This document shows, piece by piece, positions 55,283-64,000 of a stretch of DNA of 64,000 bases (position 1 is its first letter; each line of letters begins with the position of its first letter). Made by a program: the position numbers and the translations under genes. Source of the DNA: Patescibacteria group bacterium (lineage in GTDB: Bacteria > Patescibacteriota > Microgenomatia > UBA1406 > GWC2-37-13); assembly GCA_025057905.1 (NCBI GenBank), contig JANWUX010000001.1, forward strand, positions 208,155-272,154. The letters run 5' to 3'. Under the pieces are notes generated by a model that searched no databases, was not told the DNA's origin, and was given only the letters and a program-made list of their open reading frames with translations.

Positions 55283-56371
55283 TTACTCTAAAAAGTCTCT
55301 TAACTTTCTAGCCCGACTGGGATGCTTAAGCTTTCTTATTGCCTTTGCTTCAATTTGTCTAATTCGCTCTCGGGTGACTCGAAACTCTCGACCAACCTCC
55401 TCCAAAGTTTTCGGTCGACCATCATCCAGACCAAACCTCATGATTAAAACTTTTTTTTCTCTAGGAGATAGAGAGTCAAGAACCTTAGCGATTGCATCTT
55501 TAAGAAGCTCTTGTGAAACTTTGTCATAGAGGCTAGGTTGATTAGTGTCGGGAACAAACTGCTCAAGAGTAGCCTCTTTGTCATCACCGATTGGCGTGGA
55601 CAAAGATCGAGGCTGTTGAGAAATTCTAATTAAGTTTTCAACCTCCTCGACCGAAATTCCCATCTCTTTAGCAATCTCCTTGATTTTAGGCTCTCGGCTT
55701 AATTTCTGGGTTAGTCGCCGTTGAACTTTGTAGTAGCGATTAATCTGATCAACCATATGAACGGGAATCCTAATCGTTCTCGATTGATCAGCAATGGCTC
55801 GAGTAATCGCTTGTCTTATCCACCAGGTAGCATAGGTAGAAAACTTAAAACCTCGTCGCCAGTCATATTTCTCAACTCCACGAATCAATCCTTTGTTGCC
55901 TTCTTGAATTAAGTCAAGAAAAGAAAGTTTCTTTCCTAGGTACTTTTTGGCAATGGAAACAACTAAGCGAAGATTTGCTTTGATGAGTTTTTCTTTAGCT
56001 TCTAGATCACCTTTTTCATATCTCTTAGCCAACTCAATCTCTTCGTCAAAAGTTAATAGAGGTGTTTTTCCAATCTCTTTTAGATACATCTTTATTGGAT
56101 CAAGAGACTCGCCTTGCTTTAAGACAGCCAGACTCTCTAACTCTTTCTCAATTTCTTCCACTGATTTTTTTGCATCATGTTCGTCTTTAGTTGAGATCGT
56201 CTCGAAAATATCAATACCATCTTTTAGGGCTTTATCGAAAAAATCATCAATTTCATCTATGTGCTTTTCCGGCTCCGGGAAAACAAGAAGAATATCATCC
56301 TGGATTAAGAAACCATCATCTTTTCCTTGTTTGAGAAGATCTTTGAGTGTTTTAGGCAACTTAGTTTTCAT
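55283..56371 (-). CDS. rpoD: primary RNA polymerase sigma factor RpoD
   Basis: The 362-residue protein directs RNA polymerase to housekeeping promoters. Region 1.2 ([29 protein letters not shown]) starts near residue 90. Region 2 has [52 protein letters not shown], including the -10 recognition helix. Region 3 follows, and region 4 has [27 protein letters not shown], the -35 helix-turn-helix. The acidic N-terminus is short. The order dnaG then rpoD is the old macromolecular-synthesis arrangement, here without rpsU. Confidence 0.97.
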   Translation of the reverse strand: MKTKLPKTLKDLLKQGKDDGFLIQDDILLVFPEPEKHIDEIDDFFDKALKDGIDIFETISTKDEHDAKKSVEEIEKELESLAVLKQGESLDPIKMYLKEIGKTPLLTFDEEIELAKRYEKGDLEAKEKLIKANLRLVVSIAKKYLGKKLSFLDLIQEGNKGLIRGVEKYDWRRGFKFSTYATWWIRQAITRAIADQSRTIRIPVHMVDQINRYYKVQRRLTQKLSREPKIKEIAKEMGISVEEVENLIRISQQPRSLSTPIGDDKEATLEQFVPDTNQPSLYDKVSQELLKDAIAKVLDSLSPREKKVLIMRFGLDDGRPKTLEEVGREFRVTRERIRQIEAKAIRKLKHPSRARKLRDFLE

Positions 56372-56399
56372 CCTTTTTTCATTTTTAATAGAGATTTTA

Positions 56400-58175
56400 C
56401 TATTGCTGAAGACTTTTTTCTACTTCTTTTAATTGTTGATTTAACTGAACAAGTCTTAATCTCTCATTTTCTGTTTCTTGATTCGCTTCCAAGATTTCTC
56501 TTATCTCTTTTTTAAGAGAGTTTTTCTTTATTTCAAGAGAAATTTTTTCTAGACTTCTAAAGGAAAAAGGTGTTTCAAGAGAAGAAAAGAGATAGACCTC
56601 ATCAAAAACTGATTTTAGCTCGGCTGGCAAGTGATCAACAAAAGTTTCTAAAGAGTAAGTCCCACCTTTATTCTGATATTCAAGAAAGTGAAAAATAATT
56701 TTTTGGAAGGCAGGCTGGGAAAAATCTGCCGGGGAAAGAATGCTGAAAATTTTTTTTGCCAAAACAAAAGGCTCTTCATCTTGAAAAAGACAACTAAGAA
56801 GAAATTTCTCAATGAGTATTTTTCGCTCATCTGGATTGATTTTTTTGTAGTTAAGATTAACTAGATAGCGTTGCTGTCTCTTGTTTTCAATCATTTTGAT
56901 CATTTTTCTTATCACTGACTCACTGACTTCAAGAATCTTGGTGATTTTTTTTAGATAATGATCCTTGATGATTGGGTTGGCAATTTTTTCAATAAATGGA
57001 AGAACTTTTTCTGCTAATTTCTTTTTATTAACTGGCGTCAGTTCCGGGTATTCCCTATGAGCAGTATCAATTATAAAGTCGTAGATGTTGCTTGATTGTT
57101 TGATATAGGTTTTAAAAAGGCTGAAATTTTCAATAATTGCCTCATCAGGATCTTTATTTATCGGCAGCTTAACTACTCTTATCTCAAAATCAAGTTTTTC
57201 TGCTTGATCTATAGCTCTTTTTGTTGACTTGATACCAGCCTTATCGACATCAAACATAAGTGTTAATCTATCAGTGTAACGTTTTAAAAAGATTAACTGC
57301 TGAAAAGTTAATGATGTTCCTTTAACGGCAACAAAATTTTTTAAACCATACTGAAAAGGTAAAATCACATCAAATTCACCTTCGACTAAATACACGTTGT
57401 TTTCTTTCTTAATTGTTTCCTTAGCTTGATCGATTCCATAAAGAATCTCTCCTTTTCGAAAAAGAAGAGTTTCAGGCGAGTTGATGTATTTTGACTCGCT
57501 TGAAGTCTGGTCAAGAACTCGACCAGAAAAACCAACAATCAAACCTCGAGCATCTTTGATGGAAAAAATTAATCTCCCTCGAAAAAAATCAATCAGATTA
57601 CCCTTGTCAGTTTTTTTAGCCAAACCATTATCAAGAATCTCTTCTTCGGTAAAATTTTTTCTCTTTAAGAAATCTAGGAGGGAAGTCCAAGAATTTGGCG
57701 CATAACCAAGATTAAATTGAGTAATGATATCAGTGGTTAAACCACGCTGGCGAAGGTAGTTAAGAGCTCTTTCACCGTATTTTTGCTTAAGTAAAACAAA
57801 CGAGAAAAATTCAGCAGCAAGATTGTTCATTTGCAAAAAGCGCTGTTTTTTTTTCCAGATCTTATCTTCAAAGCTAAGACTGTGAACAAAGGGAACGCCG
57901 GCTCGCTGAGCTAGCTCTTTAAGAGCTTCATAAAAAGTAAGATTCTCCCATTTCATCATAAACTTAATTACATCCCCCCCTTCGTCACAGGCGCCAAAAC
58001 ACCGCCAAATCTGCCGCTCAGGAGATACAATGAATGAAGGTGTCTTCTCCTGATGAAATGGGCAAAGAGCCTTGAAGTTTCTACCAGCTTTTTTTAGAAC
58101 AATAAAACTGCTGATAAAATCAACAATATCAATTCTTTTTTTAATCTCTTCAATCAGCGAATAATTCATAATCAT
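56400..58175 (-). CDS. dnaG: DNA primase DnaG
   Basis: The 591-residue enzyme makes RNA primers for replication. The CHC2 zinc domain has [15 protein letters not shown] and [15 protein letters not shown] near residues 38-70; the final pair reads C-x3-C where C-x2-C is usual. The catalytic core follows ([22 protein letters not shown]), then the TOPRIM residues in [16 protein letters not shown] and [16 protein letters not shown]. The C-terminal helicase-binding part is diverged but of normal length. It is the first gene of the minus-strand dnaG-rpoD unit, with 28 bases between them. Confidence 0.95.
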   Translation of the reverse strand: MIMNYSLIEEIKKRIDIVDFISSFIVLKKAGRNFKALCPFHQEKTPSFIVSPERQIWRCFGACDEGGDVIKFMMKWENLTFYEALKELAQRAGVPFVHSLSFEDKIWKKKQRFLQMNNLAAEFFSFVLLKQKYGERALNYLRQRGLTTDIITQFNLGYAPNSWTSLLDFLKRKNFTEEEILDNGLAKKTDKGNLIDFFRGRLIFSIKDARGLIVGFSGRVLDQTSSESKYINSPETLLFRKGEILYGIDQAKETIKKENNVYLVEGEFDVILPFQYGLKNFVAVKGTSLTFQQLIFLKRYTDRLTLMFDVDKAGIKSTKRAIDQAEKLDFEIRVVKLPINKDPDEAIIENFSLFKTYIKQSSNIYDFIIDTAHREYPELTPVNKKKLAEKVLPFIEKIANPIIKDHYLKKITKILEVSESVIRKMIKMIENKRQQRYLVNLNYKKINPDERKILIEKFLLSCLFQDEEPFVLAKKIFSILSPADFSQPAFQKIIFHFLEYQNKGGTYSLETFVDHLPAELKSVFDEVYLFSSLETPFSFRSLEKISLEIKKNSLKKEIREILEANQETENERLRLVQLNQQLKEVEKSLQQ

Positions 58176-58239
58176 ATTTTATCAAGGCTCCATTCAAAAA
58201 ATTGATATTTAAGGAGAATTTAACTATCATATAGGTATT

Positions 58240-59700
58240 ATGATTTATCTTTTTTTGAACAGGAATAACATCAAGACTCTTTTCGTAAAAAAAACCTTTC
58301 TAAAGCAAGAGGAGATCGCTTTTTTTGAAAAAGATTATCACTCAGAGCTAATCTCAATTAATAAACCGCTAAATGTTGATATTATTGCCTCGGCCTTGAA
58401 AGAATCAATCTCGGCTCTTTCCTCGAAAAACCAAAGAGAAAATCGGCTCTTCTTAATTCTTCCTCAGGAATTCTTCTATTTTTTTAGAACAGAAGTACCT
58501 TTCGATATCGCTAAACCAGCTATTAATTCATTCATCACTGACAAAATCTCAACGACTTTAGCTTTGTTACCCGAAGAGATAATTTTCGACTATTTCATTA
58601 AGGAGACTAAGACCCAGAAAATTATCAATTTTTTCGGTTTGAAGAAAGAAAAACTGGATTCACTGGAGAAAGCGGCCGAACTTATTGATCTAAAAATTAT
58701 CAATGTTATCCCTGAACCACTTGTTTACTATAAACTTTTTGAAAAAACCCTAAAAAACGATAAACAAGAGGTAATTTTTTATGCAATCCTTGAAAAAGGG
58801 TTTATCTATGGCTATGTTTTTGATAATTTTGGTCTTGTTGACAAAACTCAGTTTTTCGAAACCCTAAATGAAGAAAAGAACTACCTCAAGACATTAAGGA
58901 ATATCATTGGCAAAATTGAGGAAAGAAAAATAAAACTCAACAGAATTATTTTGTCTGGACATCAATCAGATAAGATTCGTCAAGATACCTTCACTCGGGA
59001 TATCGGTATCTGGACGAATCCTTTGAAAAGAATAGTTCCTAATTACTATGAAAACTACCTAAAGACTCTTGTTGTTAAAAATCAAGAAATCTTCCCAATA
59101 TTGATATACGATGTTTGTTTTGGAGCTTTCATTTTTTCCAAGGAAGAAAAATTTTCGATATTTAAAAACCACCAACTTTCAAAAAAAGAAATCTATCGGT
59201 CAAAGTTAAAAAAATCATCAAAAAAAGAAGCTTTCATTTTTATCATTTCATTTCTAGTTTCCCTTGGTGGCTTTTTGGTTTTGAGCAATATTAACAATCT
59301 CAAAAACTATCGTTTCTCACTCTTCAATAATCGACAGAATGAAAAAGTTCAAGCTCAAATGTCTCCAACCCCTCAACCACAACTCAATTCTTCAACTCCT
59401 CAAGTTACTATAAAAAAGGAGGAACTAAAAATTCAGGTTTTAAATGGCTCAGGCATACCGGGAAAAGCGGGTGAGTTAAGATCAATTCTGAAAGAAAAAG
59501 GCTATTCAGAAGTGATCACTGGAAACGCTGATAATTTTAATTATCAAAATACAGAGATCAAAGTAAAAAAGTCAAAATCCCAAGCTCTCAATCAGATAAA
59601 GAAAGATCTCGGTTATTATTTTTCTCTCCTTAAAGAGAGTTTTCTTGAAGAAAGAGAAATACCCGACATTATCATTATTGTTGGCTCTGATTTCAAATGA
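58240..59700 (+). CDS. PilM-like ASKHA domain protein fused to LytR_C domain
   Basis: The 486-residue product has a cytosolic N-terminal part of 320 residues in the style of PilM/ASKHA proteins: repeated strand patterns, LFLILPQEFFYFFRTEVPF near 75, VIPEPLVYYKLFEKTL near 160, IILSGHQSDKIRQ near 235. Then comes one membrane helix (AFIFIISFLVSLGGFLVLS, about 330-350), a Gln/Pro/Ser linker, and a C-terminal LytR_C domain (LKIQVLNGSGIPGKAGELRSILKEKGY... IIIIVGSDFK). This places a PilM-like scaffold inside and a LytR_C domain outside on one chain. A role in pilus or wall assembly is inferred. Confidence 0.72.
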   Translation: MIYLFLNRNNIKTLFVKKTFLKQEEIAFFEKDYHSELISINKPLNVDIIASALKESISALSSKNQRENRLFLILPQEFFYFFRTEVPFDIAKPAINSFITDKISTTLALLPEEIIFDYFIKETKTQKIINFFGLKKEKLDSLEKAAELIDLKIINVIPEPLVYYKLFEKTLKNDKQEVIFYAILEKGFIYGYVFDNFGLVDKTQFFETLNEEKNYLKTLRNIIGKIEERKIKLNRIILSGHQSDKIRQDTFTRDIGIWTNPLKRIVPNYYENYLKTLVVKNQEIFPILIYDVCFGAFIFSKEEKFSIFKNHQLSKKEIYRSKLKKSSKKEAFIFIISFLVSLGGFLVLSNINNLKNYRFSLFNNRQNEKVQAQMSPTPQPQLNSSTPQVTIKKEELKIQVLNGSGIPGKAGELRSILKEKGYSEVITGNADNFNYQNTEIKVKKSKSQALNQIKKDLGYYFSLLKESFLEEREIPDIIIIVGSDFK

Positions 59701-59725
59701 TAATTTCTTCTTTTGATTCTTCTTT

Positions 59726-60736
59726 ATGAGAAAAGAGGAGGTAAAAAAAAGATATACAAATATTCTGGAAAGAATCTCTCTTGAAAAAAAAAAGATGGAA
59801 CTCAGAAATCTGGAAAGTCAATTGAACCAACCTGATTTTTGGCTTAGCCCTCAAAGAGCCACCGAAGCTATGAAAGAAATAAGTCAACTAAGAAAAGAAA
59901 TTGACGATCTCGAAACTATTCAACTTCTTCTTGAGGAAAATCACCTCGACCAAGCCGAGGAAATAATCAAGAAATACGAAATAAGTCTTTTTCTTTCAGG
60001 CAATTATGACAAAAATGACGCTATCTTCTCCATCTATGCTGGCCAGGGAGGTACAGAGGCAATGGATTGGGCTCAGATGCTTTTTCGAATGTACACTCGG
60101 TATTTTGAAAGAAAAGGCTGGCGATGGGAAGAGATCGACAGAGTAAGAGGAGAAGAAGCAGGTATTAAAAGCATCACCATCAATGTTTATGGCCAATTTG
60201 TTTATGGTTATTTAAAGGCAGAAGCAGGAGTTCATCGACTCGTCAGACTTTCTCCGTTTAACGCTGATAACTTGCGACAAACTTCTTTTGCCTTAGTTGA
60301 AGTTCTTCCCCAAATTGAAGAGAATGAAATTAAGATCAAGGAAGACGAACTAGTTTGGCAATTTTATCGATCCGGAGGCAAGGGAGGTCAGAATGTTAAC
60401 AAAGTAGAAACAGCAGTTAGACTAATTCACAAACCAACAGGTATTGTCGTCACTTGTCAAAGTGAACGCTATCAGGAAGCCAACCGAAAAAATGCTCTAA
60501 AGATCCTTCGAGGAAAGCTTTGGGCTACGGAACAAGAAAAGAAAGAAAAGACTCTTTCCTCACTCAAACAAAGAGCCTTACCCTCCTGGGGTAGACAAAT
60601 TAGAAGCTATGTCTTTCACCCTTACAAACTTATCAAAGATCTTCGAACGAGCTATCAAGAAACTAATATTGAGAAAGTTCTCGATGGCGACCTGGATGAT
60701 TTTATTAAAGCGTTTTTGAAAACAAACAAGAATTAG
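59726..60736 (+). CDS. prfB: peptide chain release factor 2
   Basis: RF2 ends translation at UAA and UGA. The 336-residue product has the SPF anticodon-like tripeptide in [18 protein letters not shown] near residue 165 and the catalytic GGQ in [20 protein letters not shown] near 215. RF1 would have PxT instead of SPF. The usual programmed frameshift (CTTTGA near codon 25) is absent: the frame is open from the ATG at 59726. The upstream out-of-frame ATG-to-TGA run (59697-59729) is in the wrong phase for a +1 shift. It lies 25 bases after the PilM-like gene. Confidence 0.96.
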   Translation: MRKEEVKKRYTNILERISLEKKKMELRNLESQLNQPDFWLSPQRATEAMKEISQLRKEIDDLETIQLLLEENHLDQAEEIIKKYEISLFLSGNYDKNDAIFSIYAGQGGTEAMDWAQMLFRMYTRYFERKGWRWEEIDRVRGEEAGIKSITINVYGQFVYGYLKAEAGVHRLVRLSPFNADNLRQTSFALVEVLPQIEENEIKIKEDELVWQFYRSGGKGGQNVNKVETAVRLIHKPTGIVVTCQSERYQEANRKNALKILRGKLWATEQEKKEKTLSSLKQRALPSWGRQIRSYVFHPYKLIKDLRTSYQETNIEKVLDGDLDDFIKAFLKTNKN

Positions 60737-60792
60737 AAAAGGATAGTAAATTTGAATCTTAAGTGTAAACTCTGTATGATAAGGATTACCTA

Positions 60793-61227
60793 ATGACCAA
60801 CATCATTCACACTCTTAAAGACCATTCTTCTGAACAAAAACTTAGCCTTACTCTTTTTTTAATCTTCGTCGCTTTTTCTGTTATTTTTGGGGTGCTAAGT
60901 GGTTTTTTTCTTTATCGGGTAACCAGAATGCCAATAACGAAAAACGGTGAGGATCCAAAAAAATCAAAAAAAATTGTTGGCATCGAAGATAGGAATACCT
61001 TCAAAGATCAAGCTGAAGGAATACTTAGAGAAGGGGGGATCAATGGTGAAGGAAATTTTCATCTAGAAAGACCAGGTGGGCCTTCTCAAAATGTTTATCT
61101 TACCTCAAGTGTTGTTGATCTTTCCCTTTTTATTGGAAAAAAAGTTCGGGTTTGGGGGAAAACTTTTGCAGGAGAAAAAGCTGGCTGGTTAATGGATGTT
61201 GGCTCAGTTGAGATTTTAGATGAATGA
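60793..61227 (+). CDS. small membrane protein with OB-fold-like domain
   Basis: The 144-residue protein has a membrane helix at about 18-42 (LTLFLIFVAFSVIFGVLSGFFLY), a charged linker, and a C-terminal beta-rich domain. That domain contains EGNFHLERPGGPSQNVYLTSSVVDLSLFIGKKVRVWGKTFAGEKAGWLMDVGSVEIL, the style of an OB fold. It overlaps ftsE by 4 bases, so it is likely produced with FtsEX and could be an accessory. The role is not known. Confidence 0.65.
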   Translation: MTNIIHTLKDHSSEQKLSLTLFLIFVAFSVIFGVLSGFFLYRVTRMPITKNGEDPKKSKKIVGIEDRNTFKDQAEGILREGGINGEGNFHLERPGGPSQNVYLTSSVVDLSLFIGKKVRVWGKTFAGEKAGWLMDVGSVEILDE

Positions 61228-61901
61228 TTATTTTTGAAAAAGTCACGAAGAGATTTCCCCTTGGAAATCTAGGTGTAAGCGATGTTTCTTTTAGGATCGA
61301 AACAAACGAGTTTGTTTTTCTCGTTGGCTCTTCCGGAGCGGGCAAAACAACAATTATTAAGCTTATTAACAGGGAAATTCTTCCCTCATCCGGCTCAATA
61401 ATTATTGACAACGAAGAGATTTCTTCTTCCTCTTACAACAGAACGACTCAACTAAGAAGAAAAATCGGGATTGTTTTTCAGGATTTTAAGCTTCTTTACG
61501 AAAAAAATGTTTTTGAGAATGTTTCGCTTCCCTGTCAGATAAAAAATCTCTCCTGGTCAGAAACAAAAGAAAAAGTCAATCAAGCCTTAGCCTTGGTCGG
61601 TTTGTTAGAAAAAAAAGATTTTTTTCCTATTCAACTATCTATTGGCGAGATCCAACGAGTCGCAATTGCAAGAGCAATAGTCGACAACCGAGACTACCTA
61701 ATTGCCGATGAACCGACTGGTAATCTTGATCCAAAGACTGCCTGGGGGATTATGAAAATCTTTAAAAAGTTCGAAGGCAAAAAAACGATAATCGTTTCCA
61801 CTCATAATAATGATATTGTTAACAGTTTTCAAAAACGAGTAATTGTTCTTAAAAACGCTCGAATCATCAAGGACAAAAGAAAAGGAACATACGAAATATG
61901 A
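61224..61901 (+). CDS. ftsE: cell division ATP-binding protein FtsE
   Basis: The 225-residue ABC ATPase works with FtsX to switch on a peptidoglycan hydrolase at the division site. Walker A GSSGAGKTT is near residue 35, the Q-loop FQDFKLL near 88, the signature reads LSIGEIQRVAIARAI near 140 (LSGGE is usual), and Walker B is YLIADEPTGNLD. It overlaps both neighbours by 4 bases. LSIGE instead of LSGGE is a mild change and may not affect function. Confidence 0.93.
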   Translation: MIIFEKVTKRFPLGNLGVSDVSFRIETNEFVFLVGSSGAGKTTIIKLINREILPSSGSIIIDNEEISSSSYNRTTQLRRKIGIVFQDFKLLYEKNVFENVSLPCQIKNLSWSETKEKVNQALALVGLLEKKDFFPIQLSIGEIQRVAIARAIVDNRDYLIADEPTGNLDPKTAWGIMKIFKKFEGKKTIIVSTHNNDIVNSFQKRVIVLKNARIIKDKRKGTYEI

Positions 61902-62794
61902 TGAAAAAGGTTTTTCAATCATTAAGAAGAAATCCATATCAATCATTGGCTGGCTTTCTGGTTTTATTCTTCAGTCTTTTTTTATCCTTGATTATTTTTA
62001 CAGGTTTGGTCTCTATTAATGGCTTTCTTAACTACTTAGAAACAAAACCTCAGATAATTGTTTATTTCAAACCAGAGACCCCAGAAGAGCTAATCTTCAA
62101 AATTAGAGATGAGCTCTCTCAATCAGGTAAAATTTCCTCAATTAGATATATTTCCCAGAAAGAAGCATTCGACATTTACAAAAGAGCTAACAAAGATAAT
62201 CCTCTGCTTTTAGAGATGGTCTCGGCTGATATTCTCCCCCCGTCTCTTGAAATATCAGCCACAAAACCTTTTTTCTTACCTGAGATCGCTGAGTTTCTCA
62301 AAAGACAATCATCTGTTGATGAAGTTCAATTTCAAAAAGACATTCTTGATGAAATTCTTAAGTTTACTAACACTGCTAGGAGAGTTAGTTTAGTCTTTTT
62401 TGGGTATTTGATCTTGATGGCTGTTGTCGTCTTAAGCACCTCAATTTCTTTAAAAATTGCTCTGAGAAAAGAAGAGATCGAAATTCTAAACCTTATCGGA
62501 GCAAGTCGAGGTTATATAATCAAACCATATCTTCTCGAGAGTGTTTTCTTGGGAATCTTGGCTGCATCATTCTCATTTTTACTTTTTCTTGGGCTTATTA
62601 TTTCAATAAACCCATTTTTGAGAGATTATCTCTCAGGGATTGCCGAACTAGCGGTGGAAATTGGAACACTAAAACTGGTTATTTGGCCTTTAAACCCTGT
62701 TTTTTTCAGTTATCTATTTCTTGTTGTTATTGTCTTTGGAACATTAATTGGAATTGTTTCTTCTCTGTTAGCAAGCGTGAAGTATTTTAAGTAA
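61898..62794 (+). CDS. ftsX: cell division protein FtsX
   Basis: The 298-residue membrane partner of FtsE has four spans: about residues 15-40, then 165-190, 215-240 and 265-290. Between the first two lies the extracellular domain (LETKPQIIVYFKPETPEELIFKIRDEL... QKEAFDIYKRANKDNPLLLEMVSADILPPSLEIS), which in other bacteria binds the hydrolase coiled coil. The coupling region IALRKEEIEILNLIGASRGYIIKPYLLES is typical. The gene after it encodes a fitting partner. Confidence 0.93.
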   Translation: MMKKVFQSLRRNPYQSLAGFLVLFFSLFLSLIIFTGLVSINGFLNYLETKPQIIVYFKPETPEELIFKIRDELSQSGKISSIRYISQKEAFDIYKRANKDNPLLLEMVSADILPPSLEISATKPFFLPEIAEFLKRQSSVDEVQFQKDILDEILKFTNTARRVSLVFFGYLILMAVVVLSTSISLKIALRKEEIEILNLIGASRGYIIKPYLLESVFLGILAASFSFLLFLGLIISINPFLRDYLSGIAELAVEIGTLKLVIWPLNPVFFSYLFLVVIVFGTLIGIVSSLLASVKYFK

Positions 62795-62810
62795 AAAATC
62801 CTTAAATAAC

Positions 62811-64000
62811 ATGATAATTTTATTTCTTTTTTTCATTTTCATTTCGTTTTCTTCTCGCTCAATCATTGCTATTGAATGCAACGAATCAGCAGCTCTGAAT
62901 TGTAATTTAAACAAGAACTGCACTCAGGTTATTGAGACGTGCAGAAAACAACAGGAGAAAGACAACAAACTAATATACGATGCTGAAGCTCAAATAAGAA
63001 TGATTATCTCTCAGTACGATCTTGCAGTAGCAGAGTATCGACAAACCGAACAAAAAGTGATTGATTTAGAGAGAGAAATTGAGATTCTTGATTCACGAAT
63101 CGAGAAACTTGATAACTCACTTACCGCTCTTTCTCAAAGATTTCTCACTAAAGTACTGGAAAGTTACAAACAAAAAGATCTCGACGTAATTGGATTTGTC
63201 TTCTATTCAAGTAATTTAAGTGAGCTTGTTAACAAAGCCAAGTATATAAAAATAGAAAGAAACAACAATCAGCGTTTACTCATTCAGGTTCAGCAAGCAA
63301 AAAAAAATTTTGAAATTCAAAAACAACTTCGAGATGAAAAAAGAGCTGAACTTGTGACTCTCAAGGAAATCTTAAAGAAAAGACAAGCAGAACTTCAGGA
63401 ACAAAAGAGGAAAAAAGACAGAGAACTTGCCTATTATCGAAACAATCTAGCTGAAATCAAAAGAATTTTAGAGATTGCCAGACAGCAAATCGCCAGTTTT
63501 AAAGCTTTCTCTGCTCAAGCAAAGGCTGATATTATTTCTCCCAATCAGTTCGGGGCCGGCTCTGATGGCAATTATTACTCTCAGAGAGATTCCCGTTGGG
63601 CCAATCTTAAAATTGGTGATTCAGATGAAAGTATTCTCGATGTTGGATGTCTGGTAACTTCAGTGGCAATGTTTGCTAAAAAATTTGGATCGAGCTTAAC
63701 TCCAGCCGACATCGCTTCGGAGAAAGATAGATTTTTCGGAAGAACTGCTTATATGAAATTACCGTGGAAAGGTGTTGCTGGTAAAGTTTTTGTTAATTTA
63801 GGAAATAATCAAGAGGTAATTAATGAAGAATTAAGAAGAGGAAATTTTGTCATTGTCGGTGTTGGTAGCTGTTACCTTGGAGGAAGTCACTTCGTCGTGT
63901 TAATAAGAAAAGATGAAAATAATTACATAATGCATGATCCAATTTACGGTCCAGATCTTAATTTTAGCAACTATTATTCGAATATTTGCTCAGCCGGAAC
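62811..64000 (+). CDS. secreted coiled-coil protein with C39-like peptidase domain (PcsB/CwlO-like architecture), cut by window end
   Basis: No track ORF covers this because it has no stop in the window; I translated it from ATG 62811. About 396 residues are visible. A signal peptide (residues 1-22, LFLFFIFISFSSRSIIAIEC) is followed by three cysteines, then a long coiled coil (about 40-240, rich in Gln, Glu, Lys, Arg). The C-terminal domain is GNYYSQRDSRWANLKIG... DVGCLVTSVAMFAKKFG... GGSHFVVLIRKDENNYIMHDPIYG. Cys, His and Asp fit a C39/papain-like peptidase. The domain layout is that of FtsEX-controlled wall hydrolases, with a C39-like unit in place of CHAP, NlpC/P60 or M23. It starts 16 bases after ftsX. 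Confidence 0.8.
   Translation, partial: MIILFLFFIFISFSSRSIIAIECNESAALNCNLNKNCTQVIETCRKQQEKDNKLIYDAEAQIRMIISQYDLAVAEYRQTEQKVIDLEREIEILDSRIEKLDNSLTALSQRFLTKVLESYKQKDLDVIGFVFYSSNLSELVNKAKYIKIERNNNQRLLIQVQQAKKNFEIQKQLRDEKRAELVTLKEILKKRQAELQEQKRKKDRELAYYRNNLAEIKRILEIARQQIASFKAFSAQAKADIISPNQFGAGSDGNYYSQRDSRWANLKIGDSDESILDVGCLVTSVAMFAKKFGSSLTPADIASEKDRFFGRTAYMKLPWKGVAGKVFVNLGNNQEVINEELRRGNFVIVGVGSCYLGGSHFVVLIRKDENNYIMHDPIYGPDLNFSNYYSNICSAG

Noticed and set aside
59697-59760. Programmed +1 frameshift for prfB
   Set aside because: The upstream frame ending in TGA is not in the +1 relation to prfB and there is no CTTTGA slippery site; the gene is open from its ATG.

Overview
The window is AT-rich, densely packed bacterial DNA. 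Genes are short, intergenic gaps are mostly small, and many neighbours overlap by 4 to 26 bases. The content suggests a candidate phyla radiation (Patescibacteria) genome, probably of the Microgenomates type: a PilM-like/LytR_C fusion protein, an archaeal-style AbrB-PhoU protein, a very large set of GT-C membrane glycosyltransferases, a compact RpoD and a split-off Lon AAA+ module. This placement is inferred from gene content, not from a marker phylogeny. TGA is used as an ordinary stop, and a class 2 release factor (prfB) is present, so the standard code applies.

Layout. 1-3.7 kb (minus): uvrA (cut by the window edge), uvrB and a DedA/YqaA membrane protein. 3.8-8.8 kb: two candidate glycoside hydrolases (one cytosolic GH67-like, one membrane-anchored) and two membrane proteins of unknown role. 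8.8-10.3 kb: a decaying stretch with several interrupted coding remnants, then tRNA-Tyr. 10.4-15.2 kb: groES-groEL with a clear sigma-70 promoter and terminator, a divergent protease-less Lon AAA+ protein, a flavodoxin and a phosphoesterase. 15.3-22.7 kb: AbrB-PhoU, YibE/F, YkuK-like, a cation/proton antiporter, a fibronectin-like anchored protein, glutamine synthetase and a C39-like peptidase. 23.0-26.0 kb: eight more tRNAs (Ser-UGA, Cys, Ser-CGA, Gly, Phe, Ile-UAU, Ala-CGC, Arg-CCG) interleaved with GT2, NUDIX and DUF998 genes. 26.1-33.7 kb: uppP, a GT4, mutM/fpg, and a MacA-MacB type export system followed by a GT-C gene.

33.7-54.6 kb is a surface-glycan island on the plus strand. It holds one Wzx-like flippase, a polyprenyl-phosphate sugar synthase of the GT2 type, four other GT2 enzymes, one GT4 and about ten GT-C polytopic proteins. 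Three GT-C genes are damaged: one has an internal deletion, and two are broken by one-base shifts at or near poly-A runs. The likely logic is that GT2 enzymes load sugars on the lipid carrier, the flippase exports lipid-linked glycans, and GT-C proteins transfer sugars on the outer face. UppP, upstream, would recycle the undecaprenyl carrier.

54.6-64 kb returns to housekeeping functions: CPBP protease, rpoD and dnaG on the minus strand; then a PilM-like/LytR_C fusion, prfB, a small membrane OB-like protein, ftsE, ftsX and a coiled-coil C39-type putative peptidoglycan hydrolase that runs off the window end. The last four form an overlapping or tightly spaced cell-division/cell-wall cluster.

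The most notable observations are the Lon-derived ATPase without protease domain, the tRNA-Ile(UAU), the tRNA-Ser whose 3' end lies one base before a start codon, the FtsEX-linked C39 hydrolase, and the GT-C expansion with homopolymer frameshifts.
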